DNA of 64,000 nt from Strongylocentrotus purpuratus (GCF_000002235.5 NW_022145553.1:874501-938500); one strand, 5' to 3'. Positions 42,961 to 56,248 are shown, counted from the first letter of the stretch. Made by a program: numbers and translations. The notes: generated from the sequence alone by a model not told the origin.

Positions 42961-45349
42961 TTTTAAAAGACAGAAATCCCCTCTGCACAAGATTGTTGCT
43001 CCTTCCCTTTTAATGGATACCATACATTCTACATTATCATCAGAATCTGTTAATCATATCAACATATTAACCTACATACATGCAATATGAGCAATATTAG
43101 TGACAAGCATGGAATATACAATGAAGTGGTTATAATAAATTTATCTAGAAATCAAAGTCTACATTAAAATATTTCCACGTATTTCTCCATGAACATTAAC
43201 ATGAACATGTAGGTCAAATTACAAAACACTCAATACATAATTGAGTTTGCAATTTGCTATGGCTACTAAATGACTTTTAACAAAATACCCATGTTATTTA
43301 ATGTAGGTACATAAATACTGCTCTAAATATGAGGTCTATTTACGTTCCAGAAAACCATTTCGAAAAACTATTGTTTTTTAACTACCATTTCCACTACTGG
43401 AACATCCAGCGCGATACTTGTTTGGGTGAGCTGTGCGCATGCTTTTTTTTGGGGGGGGGGGTGCTGCCCCAGTCCCCCTAAAGGAAACGTACCCCAATAG
43501 AACAACTTAACATCACCCTTGCTTAAGTATAATCCCTACTAAGTTTGGTTAAAATCTTGCCTTGCACTTTTTAGAAGAATTCCAAAATGTAAGCCAGACA
43601 GCATTTTTTGTTTTGAGGGGGGGGGGGGGGGGTAGTCTAAGCCACCTCCCCCCTGATTTCTTTCCCCCCTGCTTGATTTAAATAAAGTCAAAATCTATTC
43701 ATGGTTTTTTTAAAAAATAGGTAAAAAAAAGAAGAATTCTAATTATTGACATAAGGGTATATACATACCCTACATGTATATGGCAACTTTAAATTTCCCC
43801 CATCCTGCAGGTGATTCCTACTTTAATACGTGCAATTACTACACCTTAGGAACTTTAGGGGCACTGCCCTCAACCCCCCTCCCCCCCCCCCCGGTGTACG
43901 TTCCCCATTTGAAAAACTTTAGATCACCCTTGCCTAAGAATGGCTACGTTTTGAGAAGAAGTTGAACATGTAAAAAGGTTATGGACGATGGACGACAGAA
44001 AACAAGTGACTTGAGACTTTAGTTCAGGTGAGCTAAAATCACTCCCACAGGTGTGTCTTTTTATTTGGGTTTTCTGTTGATTATATGGTTAGCTGCCAAG
44101 CAACTTCTGATAAAATTCCAGAATGTGAGAAAAACCAATGGTTTTTGCTTGGAGCGTAAAAGCCACTATGGAATTGGGGTATCAAGTTTTACTGGGTCAA
44201 TTAATCTCATCTTTTGATCTGTTTTGCATTTTAATTCCACATGCACTCATGATATATCATTTTGGGAGATCGAGTTGACCGTTTGGCAATTTAATCAAGC
44301 TGCAATGAAGAAATCATCAATCACAATTTTCCAATTTAGGCATAATTTGATGGATAAATATATCCTGGGCAGGTTATTACATGTTTGTATGTAACTTTAG
44401 CACGGATATCTGAATATATCTGTACCCTACTGTAAAAAAAGCATTAAGGATTTTTTTTTTAAAGGTCATTTTTACAAGTTTCCCTAGTTTTACCCTTTTC
44501 ATGACTTGGGTAGGATTTCCCCCCTCACAGTGGTGCGCAATCATGTTTTTTTTTTCTCCCTAAAACACAAAGAAGGTACTGTGTAAGGTTTCTAATACAA
44601 TATGTGTTATGCCTTAAAGTGACTCAGTAACATTATTGAAGGTTGATGAAGAAACTGCGTAATTTTTGTATGAAATGTTATTTTTGATATGCCTTCTGCT
44701 GTATAACTCTCTAACATGCAACAAATCCTGAAAAAATTCTAAAACCACAAATATATTTATGGTTTTCTTTGAAGGCGTCACTGTGCAACACCCTCTAACA
44801 GTAAATTCTCCCAAAAGACAGGCTTTTAAAAATCTTTCCACACTTAAATATCTGGGATGGTATATAGAGCCAATTCATTTCTTTGTGACGATTTACATTC
44901 ACATAATTAAATTGTAATAATATAGTTCAGAGAATTAAGGAATCAATCAAATCAGTTTTCCTCAATTCCGTTTTCACTCAAACTTTCAGATTATCTTTAA
45001 TTGTACATCTAGCATTGAATTCACTGATAGAATGAGAATTTCTCCTGCTCTTGAGCAGGAGAATTTAATCGCCTATTTCTCTTCTTTTCATCTGCTATTT
45101 AATCTGCTTTTTTCCTCTGTAGCATTCATAGTGGCCGTTTCATCGGATGCATACGATGAAAATCAGGCCAGCTTGAAAGAGGTATTTGTCAGTTAAATAA
45201 TTATCAATAAACAAAGCACTTAGGTAGTTGAAATCTAAGTTATTGAATCTGTATGGCAATCAAGTTGGTAGCACAAAATTAATTATAGCTGTTGAATGGA
45301 GAGTAGGGTACAACCTTTATCCTGTAGCATACTGTACATGTATACTCAG
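42961..45349. other. Repeat-derived non-coding stretch
   Basis: No gene seen. 43430-44040 holds a dispersed repeat with GGGG/CCCC runs, ending in ATGGACGATGGACGACAG and CAGGTGAGCTAAAA, a form common in marine-invertebrate genomes. The remainder is AT-rich. I looked here for the missing N-terminal SNX13 exons and did not recognise one. Confidence 0.45.
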
Positions 45350-45357
45350 TTTATGCC

Positions 45358-45708
45358 CAGGGCTCAAATAAATTTTTTGTCCACGGGGGCTCTTCCCAAA
45401 AAAAAGAGCCCCTGTGAGCCTTCTCACGGGGGCTTTCTTAGTACTGACGAGGGCTCTTTTTTATACAAATTTCCATTGAATTGGTACCTATGATACTCCT
45501 CAATTCTTTGCTATTTCATCATTATCATTTATTTAAGTCATCGCATTTTCCCTCTTACAAATTAACAAGCTACATTACTGTTACTGACTTTCACCCCGTG
45601 ATGAAATTCTCTCGATTTCTTCCTGCTCTGCAAATTATTTCCTCCTCATTATTCGGAGCAACCTTTACATCTTTACTGAGCTGCATGGCGGCGAGGCGAT
45701 TTTTTTTT

Positions 45709-45739
<31 letters not shown>

Positions 45740-46636
45740 GCTATTTTGGACCCCCCGTAAGTGATGTTTCCTGGCATCTACTTTACATGCGAAGCATCGT
45801 CCACGAGCTGCATAGCAGCGAGGCGATTTGTTGTTGTTGTTGCTATTTTGAACGCCCGTAAGTTGTAAGTGATGGTTTCCTGGCATCTACTAACATCTAC
45901 TAATACTGTGTGGGTCTGGATGGCGTTTTTCTATGCACATCACATTTTCAGGGGGGGGGGTAAACCCCCTAACCACCCCCCCCCCCCCCCACCCTATAGA
46001 TCTGCCCATGTTACCATATCATTCCACGACATCTTGGTCTTCCTCTTCTTCTCAATAGGGACTTTTAGATTTGCGTGGACGTGTTACGTCCTTTTAAGCA
46101 CTGGCAGTAACTTAAAAGGAGATCACACGTTGCAATCCAGGTTCTCGTTGTGCAAATCTAAAAGTTCCTAATATTGATTTACTGGTCGAGGTTCATCATT
46201 TGCTGGTCATTTGAAATCAATAGATTTCAGTGGATTCATGCTTTTCACAACAAAAAACTTTGTTTCAGCCCTTGCGCGATCGCCTCCAGCTGCAGCAGAT
46301 ATGGGGCGGCAGCATGCACACGTACCATTAGTAGGCCTATAGCCACTGCTGACTGCAGCACCAGCTGCACTGCGAGCTTCCGTTGTTTGAATCAGTAATA
46401 ATACTCATAGAACGAGAAATCTTGCACGCTAATCTAAGTTCCATTTCATTGGTTTAAGGTTTGAAAATTAAAACTCAATATTGTGTTAAAGTTATTACAG
46501 AAAAGATAATCTTTATTTTATAATTCCACGGGGGCGATTTTTAATTTTGCAATCGCCCCCGTGAGCAACCTGACGGGGGCAATTGTGTAGCTCACGGGGG
46601 CGAATTGCCCATCGCCCCCGTGCATTTTGAGCGCTG
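45358..46636. mobile_element. hAT non-autonomous element (8-bp duplication TTTATGCC)
   Basis: Ends CAGGGCTCAAATAAA and, inverted, TTTTGAGCGCTG, with CCACGGGGGC repeated in both subterminal regions. Flanked by perfect TTTATGCC at 45350-45357 and 46637-46644. The 8-bp duplication plus CAG...CTG termini fit hAT. The interior includes T and G runs (45701-45740) and a local duplication around GTTTCCTGGCATCTACT (three copies). No transposase. Confidence 0.88.
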
Positions 46637-46869
46637 TTTATGCCATTCACATCTCCACACAAACCCACTACTTAACTGCACACTTTTTAGGTACAGTGTA
46701 CTGCACATGTATGACATGGGTGAAAAAAAGAAAAACCATGGTAAAGAATACTTTGAATATTGACTTTGTTTATAGGCACAATAAAACCTCTAGATTCAAT
46801 TTTGGGATTGAACTTGAAGGTACATGTATACAAGAATCAGAAAAAAAAATGTCATCAAGCAGGACCACA

Positions 46870-46972
46870 AGTACATGAACACTGAACAGTGACAAGGTTT
46901 CCTTCACTCTATGCTGTACATGAACACTGAAAAGTGACAAGGTTTCCTCCCCTCCTTCACTCTATGCTGTAA
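46870..46972 (+). repeat. 53-bp satellite, block 1
   Basis: Two units of the array whose typical monomer runs TGCTGTACATGAACACTGAA, TAGTGACAAGGTTTCC, TCCCCTCCTTCACTCTA. Cut off by a transposon at 46973. Confidence 0.85.
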
Positions 46973-47792
46973 AACCTTTTAAAGCTCGCGGGCCACAGCT
47001 AACGATTGACATAACTTGGCGGGCCGTTAGTCTTCTCCGCCCCCCCCCCCCACACCTACATGCAATACGTGTACACACCTGCAATTTGCAAAAACAATTC
47101 AACAAGCAAACAACAAAATCAGTGGGAAAAAAAATCAGGCTTACATTTTTAGTGTGATTTCTGGGGCTTGCACTTTTCTGCTATGTTGTTAACCTTCATG
47201 ACATACTCAGACAAATGAGGCAAAGTGGTTCATCTTTCTCTTCTATGAAGAAATACCTTTTCTTCGCAGGTCTCAAAGTCGGTGCTATCTTGGTTGTTAT
47301 TTCAAACAAAATCAAGGACACAGCAGAAAGAATATATCCTAACTTTATTAGTCGTATACTTAACATCTCATTGAACGCAGTGTAAAGGGAAGATGACTAT
47401 CCAGTTTATGATTAAGATTCATGAGAAAATTCAACGGCGAGAGAAAAGGGTTGTACCGGTAATTGTTTCAAGACAAGTACGGCATTTCAAAAATATTTCT
47501 TGATTCACAACATTTGTATATTTACAAACATTATACTGCGTGCGGAAATTACAAACTGAAATTAACACGGCGAGTGATGTTAATGTCGTATGTAATGTAC
47601 ATGTAATGAGAGGGAATTTGAGGAGTTTTGTATCAACCAAGTAACGAGTCAATATGTTGTGAATAATGATTTTAGCCTATTTCATCGTTGCTATGCGGGC
47701 CGCGTTTCATTGATGAGCCATATTTATAATTACTTTTTCAATGCTCCGCGGGCCGCACCAGAAGAGCTCGTAGGCCGCATGTTGGCCACCCG
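46973..47792. mobile_element. hAT-like non-autonomous insertion in the satellite
   Basis: Satellite-phase sequence TGCTGTA(A/C) flanks both sides (46965-46972, 47793-47800), a near-perfect 8-bp duplication. The interior begins CTTTTAAAGCTCGCGGGCC and ends GAGCTCGTAGGCCGCATG then TTGGCCACCCG, inverted GAGCTCG-GGGCC signatures common in hAT ends. No transposase. Confidence 0.7.
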
Positions 47793-49284
47793 TGCTGTAC
47801 ATGAACACTGAATAGTGACAAGGTTTCCTCCCCTCCTTCACTCTATGCTGTACATGAACAATGAATAGTGACAAGGTTTCCTCCCCTCCTTCACTCTAGA
47901 TGCTGTACATGAAGGCTGAATAGTGACAAGGTTTCCTCCCCACCTTCACTCTATGCTGTACATGAACACTGAATAGTGACAAGGTTTCCTCCCCTCCTGC
48001 ACTCTATGCTGTACATGAACAATGAATAGTGACAAGGTTTCCTCCCCTCCTTCACTCTATGCTGTACATGAACAATGAATAGTGACAAGGTTTCCTCCCC
48101 TCCTTCACTCTAGATGCTGTACATGAAGGCTGAATAGTGACAAGGTTTCCTCCCCTCCTTCACTCTATGCTGTACATGAATGCTGAATAGTGACAAGGTT
48201 TCCTCCCCTCCTTCACTCTATGCTGTATGAACACTGAATAGTGACAAGGTTTCCTCCCCTCCTTCACTCTATGCTGTATATGAACACTGAATAGTGACAA
48301 GGTTTCCTCCCCTCCTTCACTCTATGCTGTATATGAACACTGAATAGTGACAAGGTTTCCTCCCCTCCTTCACTCTATGCTGTATATGAACACTGAATAG
48401 TGACAAGGTTTCCTCCCCTCCTTCACTCTATGCTGTACATGAACGCTGAATAGTGACAAGGTTTCCTCCCCTCCTTCACTCTATGCTGTACATGAACACT
48501 GAATAGTGACAAGGTTTCCTCCCCTCCTTCACTCTATGCTGTACATGAACGCTGAATAGTGACAAGGTTTCCTCCCCTCCTTCACTCTATGCTGTACATG
48601 AATGCTGAATAGTGACAAGGTTTCCTCCCCTCCTTCACTCTATGCTGTACATGAACGCTGAATAGTGACAAGGTTTCCTCCCCTCCTTCACTCTATGCTG
48701 TACATGAACGCTGAATAGTGACAAGGTTTCCTCCCCTCCTTCACTCTATGCTGTACATGAATGCTGAAAAGTGACAAGGTTTCCTCCCCTCCTTCACTCT
48801 ATGCTGTACATGAACGCTGAATAGTGACAAGGTTTCCTCCCCTCCTTCACTCTATGCTGTACATGAACACTGAATAGTGACAAGGTTTCCTTCCCTCCTT
48901 CACTCTATGCTGTACATGAACACTGAATAGTGACAAGGTTTCCTCCCCTCCTTCACTCTATGCTGTACATTAACGCTGAATAGTGACAAGGTTTCCTCCC
49001 CTCCTTCACTCTATGCTGTACATTAATGCTGAATAGTGACAAGGTTTCCTCCCCTCCTTCACTCTAGATGCTGTACATGAACGCTGAATAGTGACAAGGT
49101 TTCCTCCCCTCCTTCACTCTAGATGCTGTATATGAACACTGAATAGTGACAAGGTTTCCTCCCCTCCTTCACTCTATGCTGTACATGAATGCTGAATAGT
49201 GACAAGGTTTCCTCCCCTCCTTCACTCTAGATGCTGTACATTAACGCTGAATAGTGACAAGGTTTCCTCCCCTCGTTCACTCTA
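47793..49284 (+). repeat. 53-bp satellite, block 2 (about 28 units)
   Basis: Highly regular tandem array, 53-bp monomer with a 55-bp variant (TAGATGCTG instead of TATGCTG) scattered through it. Variants ACACTG, ACGCTG, ATGCTG and AACAATG recur non-randomly, suggesting expansion by several-unit steps. It resumes at 55002. Confidence 0.95.
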
Positions 49285-51044
49285 CAATACCGCCCAGAAG
49301 TTATTGGGCATGTTTTTGCGGGGCGGGTTTTCCCCGATGGGTATTTCACGATAAAATCACGATAAAATATCGATGAAATACTGATAGAATCACGATAAAA
49401 ATCACGATAATTTGCACACTAGTGAATGATTTCCTCTATCGGGGGATGCGTGTAACCCGCCTAATCCCCGACAGTCTATCGTGTTTCATGGTGCGCGTAT
49501 TTGCAACTAGTCAAGTCATGTCCTCTGCAAGCGCATGTCTTGCTCATCGCGCGCTAAGTCTTGATATGTATGATTTGTACGCGCAGTTCCGTATGTGTCT
49601 TTGTTTACGTCACAATAGAAAGTATTCACGAGTAAACATTACACACAGTTAAATACTAGTAAAAGCCGTCGCTAAATCACTGACACTGGGCGCGAATAAG
49701 CATCGGGTACTGATGCGGTGAAGCAACGAGTAGATCTAACTATATTCAAGTTGCAAAAACTTGCATGATTTGCATTCATTGAAATTATAATTGTGAGCAC
49801 AATACCTTTCATTTTCACTGCCATATTTTCTGTTCGCCTACTCCAGATATGCGTATCTCATTCCACAACCATGAAAGTGGTGAATAAATTCAATTCAATT
49901 CAATTCAACCTCCACCAAATAAAATAAAAATATTCCCAAGATCGTCGCTTCAGAAAACACGCACGCGATCAGATTCTTTCATTTGCCCTATCAGTATCAC
50001 TGACAAGACTGCCGTAAGAAGGGTCTCCACCCCTAAAAAAGAAAACGTCCAATCATGGACATTCTTGCCTACTAGTCACGCGTAAAAGTTGCCAGGTGGA
50101 CTAGTAACCAAGGTAACCAAAACACGCGTAAATAAACATTTTTAGTCGACGGCATTGGATGATTGATAAATAATAAAATCTGTAAAAATGGCATGGATCA
50201 ATTACTGTAACTGTCTTCGGAGTGTGGATTAGACCAGAGTTGAATTAACAGGAAAACATGTAGGAGAGAGAGAGAGATAATTGAGAGGGAGGTAGTGTTG
50301 AGCTGGAGATAGATGAAGATATTATTCGAGAAGGAAAGGAGTTATGATCGAGGTCAGGATGGGAAAAAAAAAATGGATAATTATCTACTTAACAGGGTTG
50401 ACTAAATATAAGTAGGCAAGACACCAATACGTTAGTCTATTTTCCGTACACCTTTCTACTTCCACTCCTTATTCATCGACACTAGACGAAAACGTTCATG
50501 GGTGGAGAAATGTGACAAAGAAGAGGGTGAGAGCATGGACCTACGTATTTGGAGAGCAAGAGAGACGAGAGGAAATCCCACTAGTATCTTCACGAGGGGG
50601 GGGGGGGGGGGGGGGGGGGACTACACGTAATAGAGAGAGAGAGAGAGAAAGAAAAATGTCTGATGGGAGCGCAGGCTAGCGAAATCATACTAAGGGAGAC
50701 ATTTACGTACATTTACTTTTGAGAAATAAACAGTAGGATTATGTCTGCCACATGCGTTGAGATCTGGCTCCCCTCGGCTGACACATCGTAAATAACAAAG
50801 ATAACATTCAATGACATTTTTAACCGAAGATTGAAAACTAGGTCATTCACACCTCTTTTTCTTTTTATCATTTATAATTACTTTGTACGATGGCGATGTT
50901 AAAAAATAGGATGTTGGAAAGGAAGAAAAAAAGTTGGATCGTAGATTAAATGACATGATTTGCAAAACTGGAACGATGAAGTTCATGAAGTTCATGTTTC
51001 AATTACAGAATTTTTAAACAGGTAATCGGTTTGGAAGAATATAT

Positions 51045-51245
51045 GTTAAAGTTGGATTTCAGTGATAGAACATCTCTTTATAAATATCGATGTGGTAATA
51101 GTAAGCTGCCCTGCCGTCTGCACCTGACCGTCACTAAAGTCAGCCTCTAGAAATTGTAGAATTGTGTTCCATATGTGATCTCAAAGTACAAGATGATGCA
51201 TTTCATTATGTTCTCGTATGTCCAGCCTTTGGCTTTGATTAACAT
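51045..51245 (+). mobile_element. LINE reverse transcriptase C-terminal remnant
   Basis: Plus-strand translation reads YRCGNSKLPCRLHLTVTKVS and, in shifted frame, CDLKVQDDAFHYVLVCPAF. The CxxC-like region followed by 'D.FHYV..CP.F' is typical of the end of RTE/CR1-type LINE ORFs. Short, broken fossil inside the 5.7-kb element. A possible second trace is at 52850-53010 (minus or plus, weak). Confidence 0.55.
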
Positions 51246-53810
51246 TCGCAATTATTTTAAGAGATAGTTAGTCAATTTAAGATTAAGAATTAAAACAAAC
51301 CTTTAAACCTTTTAGATTCATTCATGGTTTGCTGCTTCGCATTAGAATATGATATAGATTTTATTTTTAAAAGCAGACCCGTATCACTATCATTCGCGAA
51401 GTTGTGTTTTATTTTTGTGGACATTTTTACAATAATAGCTCCTGTTCTAGTCCCTCTAACGTTTATTCGCGCTAATAATATTTATAATTAATGTGCCTGA
51501 TGTTGCCTTCAATTCATTTATGGTTTGCTGCTTCGCAATCGGATATAAAATAAATGATAATTTTAAAAGCAAACTCGACGCAGGGGGGGGGGGGTGGAGG
51601 GGAGAAGAAAAGGAAAGGAAGGAGGGGAAAAGGAAGAAGAGTAAATCTAAAAATAAAATCAAATAGACAGACGAAACAAGCAGAGAACTTCATCAATCGG
51701 AAATTCTAATTTTTTCGCCAATGAATTGAATGTTTAAATGACAAGAGAGCTTGCGTACATTTCATATTGTGTTTCAAGTGTTTCTAAACAATGGGTTTGG
51801 AGTCAAGGTGTCTGGCAGCATGTGGTTATCTCAGAAGTTAGTATAAACAGATCATGTTCGCGCCGTAAGATCACGTGATCATAGTAGTGATGATTGAACC
51901 TTCGAGAGAAAACTATAATATAAGCGCGTGCATTTTTTTTAATCTTTACCTCATCATCTTTTCTGGTTTTTTTTTATTTCTTTGTTTTACCTTTTCTCGA
52001 AATATAAATATGTGTATGTATTCCCTTCGCTTGTTCCTTAAGGTTCAAGAAGAATTACCCCCTTGCACAATCACCCCCCTTTGTTTAATTCCTTGTTTTT
52101 CTTGCTATCAATTCGATCAATCATTTTTTTGTTGTTTATCCTTATTTCTTACCATATGTAGATCTTTGTTAAGCCGTTATTATTTATTATTATTATTATC
52201 ATTATTAATCATTCTTCTGGTTTATTCCTTCGTAAATGTGTTTTAATACTTAATGTTTTTCTTAGATTTCTTTCTATCATTTTATATTTTGTCCTCAATC
52301 CTCGTGTATTTCTTTGTTATTTCCTTATGTATTACTCCAATTTTGATTACGGGAGCTTGCCAACCCAGGTATGTGTACATGTATTTAGCTTGCATGCAAA
52401 CTGAATGTCATAAAATGGAGATCGAGATCGAGGGGTTTTCCAATTCCGGGAATCCCTGAGCGCGCGCACTACATATCAAATTTCAACTACTTTGTGGACC
52501 ACGAGGTACATTGGCTGATCGAGATCGCGTTGCTTTTGTTTTTGATAATACTGGTTTATGAAAATGCCGTTTGCGGTCTGTGGCAAAATTTGTAATGTGT
52601 AGGGACAGGGTCAACCGATTGGTATTATGAATGAATAAAATAATAATATTTTTTTATTATTTGGAGTTACGGATCCTTTATTTATTCTGTTAATTTTCAA
52701 TTCCCTATCTCTCTTAATTATCTTTGTCTGATATATTTCACTCTTCACTCCCTTCCCTCTTTCTTTTCTGTCCCTGTCACGCTAACGGTAACGGTACCCC
52801 TCCGCCTCTTCTCTCCTCTTCCCTTAATTATTCACGCCTTCCTGAAAATCTCACAACATGCACATAATTCTTCTAGAAATAACAGCCGCATTTATCCATA
52901 AATTCTCAGATTCTACCAACATATTAGATCTGATATGTACATGTAATGATGAATACTCTCGATTAGACAGAAATAACCGTCTGATATGGGTCATTACTCT
53001 TTGATAAATCTTACATTTGTCAACATTCCTCATACACAGACGGTGACCCTTACGGCTCGCACGACGGGGGGGGGGGGGGGGTGAGCCTTTCTTTTCTTCT
53101 CGTTTTTCCTTATTTAGATCTAATTTTCCGATCAATAAATCGGACATAAGAAAGTATGTATATTTCTTAAAATTCTTACAATTTTAATCAAGTAATTGCA
53201 ATGGCGAAATTTAGGCGAATTAGATCACGCGTTTATGAATATCAAAATATCACCGGGTCAAGCCGTGCTGACTCGTACGCACATGTAGGTATCGGACGTC
53301 CGGAAAAAAGGAGCATTCATTAACTCAAATCAAGATGGCTGCACAACAAATAATGTTAACGACAAGTCTTTCTCGGATTAAACATAAGCGGAATAGCCGT
53401 CGATATTAGAGACTGAAGCTTTCGGTCTAACTCTCGATATACTCTCGGATCTCCTCTGCAATGATATGAGCTATCCCAAACATTCATCCCCCCCCCCCCC
53501 CCCTCAAATAAAAAAAAGATGTCGTATCGTGAGAAAGGCCAATTAGACACCTGGTTCTTGGTTTCTGCACTTCTCTCATCGGATAACTTTTCTCTCCGCA
53601 TGCGCAATCCCAAACATTCCCCGTAGCACATTGTCTCGTGTATTTATGCATGGAATGAAAAGAGCATTCATTCACGCTTTTGTGATGTAATAATCAAGTG
53701 ATTGTGACGTCAGTGGCAAGCGCGCATCGGTATGTTTGAGGATGCGCAGGCTCAGCAAGCGTATAAATACAGCATGCTGTGCGCAGTTCTATCGTGATAA
53801 TAACAAACTA

Positions 53811-54811
53811 ATACCCTTTTCACATCTATTTTTCTTAACCCCGGACTATCCTTAACCCCATACTATCCTTAACCCCATACTATTTTTTTTGCTGTTCACA
53901 TCTATTTTCTTAACCCCGGACTATGTGCTTAGCCGGGGTTAAGAAATTTCACGCGATTCACACTACGTTCGCCTTAGCCCCGGACTATTCGATAGCTCAT
54001 GAATATTAATGCTTTTGCTACCGCGCATGCGCCTTTCGACTAAATGAAGGGGAAAAACCCGCGCGCTAAATTCAATATAAATATAAATTCAATTGAACTA
54101 TAATCAATATCGGTCAACGAACTCTTTGCTTGTGGTAAAAAGACCAACAATATACAGTACGGTACGTAATAATTTTAGCTCGCTCGTGTTGTGTTATCCA
54201 GCCTTGCGCAAAGCGTTTTCCCTTTATTATTTTACCGATACAAATCAATTACCCATTTTTCATCCAATTCACTTGATAAATTTACCTACGTAAATATGAC
54301 TGATAATGATAAATGCAATAAAAAATTATGAGCTACATGTTCTTTCACTATTTTTTAAAATCAATTTTATAATAAAGATTTTTTCATAATGACCTCTGCC
54401 TCGTAAAAGACTAAACGTCAATACAGAGAGCATGCATGCGTAACGTGAACTGCATGCATAGCGCGCGATAAATGCAAATTCACGACCACACGACCACGCT
54501 GTCTGTGATTGGCTGTTGCTTAGCCCCGCTTCTCCTTAGCCCGGTTCGGATTCACACTACGCAGCTTAGCACCACAATTGCCCGGCTAACCCCGCAATTG
54601 CCCGGCTAACCCTGCTATTTTGCAGGGCCAGATAGTCCCGTACTATTTGTGGGGTTAGCCCACTTTGGCAAAACGTAATGTGAACAGAAAGCCGGCTAAA
54701 ATTACCCCGGGTAATTGGTGGGGCTAAGGAAGGAATTGGTGGGGCTAAGAGCCCCTTAGCCCCACCTATTTCCCGGGGTTAAGCAATATTTGGTAGATGT
54801 GAAAAGGGTAT
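53811..54811. mobile_element. 1.0-kb MITE nested in the 5.7-kb element
   Basis: Inverted ends ATACCCTTTTCACATCTA, flanked by TA. Many copies of TTAACCCCGGACTAT and its reverse complement GGGGTTAAG/CCGGGGTTAAG are arranged symmetrically on both sides (53836-53995, 54520-54790). The terminal motif is also repeated internally near 53896. No coding capacity. Confidence 0.85.
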
Positions 54812-55001
54812 TAAAGGAAATATCACGATATGCATCGGGGATTTAGCGAGTTGATCAAGTTGAGGAAAAAAATCATGATAGAGATGAATACAAATCACGA
54901 TGTTTCTCACGATAAAAACACGATAAAACCCGCCTACAATCACGCTAACCTCCTATCGTGAAACACGATCCCGCATGCCCAATAACTTCTGGGCGGTATT
55001 G

Positions 55002-56248
55002 TATGCTGTAAATGAACGCTGAATAGTGACAAGGTTTCCTCCCCTCCTTCACTCTAGATGCTGTACATGAACACTGAATAGTGACAAGGTTTCCTCCCCT
55101 CCTTCACTCTATGCTTTACATGAACACTGAATAGTGACAAGGTTTCCTCCCCTCCTTCACTCTATGCTGTACATGAACGCTGAATAGTGACAAGGTTTCC
55201 TCCCCTCCTTCACTCTAGATGCTGTACATGAACACTGAATAGTGACAAGGTTTCCTCCCCTCCTTCACTCTATGCTGTATATGAACGCTGAATAGTGACA
55301 AGGTTTCCTCCCCTCCTTCACTCTAGATGCTGTATATGAACACTGAATAGTGACAAGGTTTCCTCCCCTCCTTCACTCTATGCTGTACATGAATGCTGAA
55401 TAGTGACAAGGTTTCCTCCCCTCCTTCACTCTATGCTGTACATGAACGCTGAATAGTGACAAGGTTTCCTCCCCTCCTTCACTCTATGCTGTATATGAAC
55501 ACTGAATAGTGACAAGGTTTCCTCCCCTCCTTCACTCTATGCTGTATATGAACACTGAATAGTGACAAGGTTTCCTTCCCTCCTTCACTCTAGATGCTGT
55601 ATATGAACACTGAATAGTGACAAGGTTTCCTCCCCTCCTTCACTCTATGCTGTACATGAATGCTGAATAGTGACAAGGTTTCCTCCCCTCCTTCACTCTA
55701 GATGCTGTATATGAACACTGAATAGTGACAAGGTTTCCTTCCCTCCTTCACTCTATGCTGTACATGAACGCTGAATAGTGACAAGGTTTCCTCCCCTCCT
55801 TCACTCTATGCTGTACATGAACGCTGAATAGTGACAAGGTTTCCTTCCCTCCTTCACTCTATGCTGTACATGAACGCTGAATAGTGACAAGGTTTCCTCC
55901 CCTCCTTCACTCTATGCTGTACATGAACGCTGAATAGTGACAAGGTTTCCTCCCCTCCTTCACTCTATGCTGTACATGAACACTGAATAGTGACAAGGTT
56001 TCCTCCCCTCCTTCACTCTAGATGCTGTACATGAACGCTGAATAGTGACAAGGTTTCCTCCCCTCCTTCACTCTAGATGCTGTATATGAACACTGAATAG
56101 TGACAAGGTTTCCTTCCCTCCTTCACTCTATGCTGTACATGAACGCTGAATAGTGACAAGGTTTCCTCCCCTCCTTCACTCTATGCTGTACATGAACACT
56201 GAATAGTGACAAGGTTTCCTCCCCTCCTTCACTCTAGATGCTGTACAT
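55002..56248 (+). repeat. 53-bp satellite, block 3 (about 23 units)
   Basis: Direct continuation of block 2, same monomer and same 53/55-bp variants. Ends at about 56248 where sequence becomes unique, followed by a CCCT microsatellite at 56367-56421. Confidence 0.95.

Larger units (their letters stand above)
49285..55001. mobile_element. 5.7-kb TIR element with TA duplication, inserted in the satellite
   Basis: Perfect 28-bp inverted ends, CAATACCGCCCAGAAGTTAT followed by TGGGCATG, flanked by TA (49283-49284, 55002-55003). Removing it restores satellite sequence CTCTATGCTG. Both subterminal regions carry many TCACGATAAAA-type repeats (49345-49420, 54880-54970). TA duplication points to the Tc1/mariner-like group or another TA-specific family. 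I found no DDE transposase; the interior holds a LINE remnant and a nested 1.0-kb MITE. Confidence 0.88.

Noticed and set aside
40177-46900. Search for the missing N-terminal SNX13 exons (membrane helices, YWY motif of PXA).
   Set aside because: No minus-strand segment with the expected motif and splice sites was recognised; not claimed.
49285-55001. Considered as a Polinton or other large self-synthesising element.
   Set aside because: Terminal repeats are only 28 bp, the duplication is TA rather than 6 bp, and no polymerase, integrase or capsid frame is present.
47793-56248. Regular direct repeats that might be taken for a CRISPR array.
   Set aside because: Monomers adjoin without unique spacers, the window is plainly eukaryotic, and no cas genes exist here.
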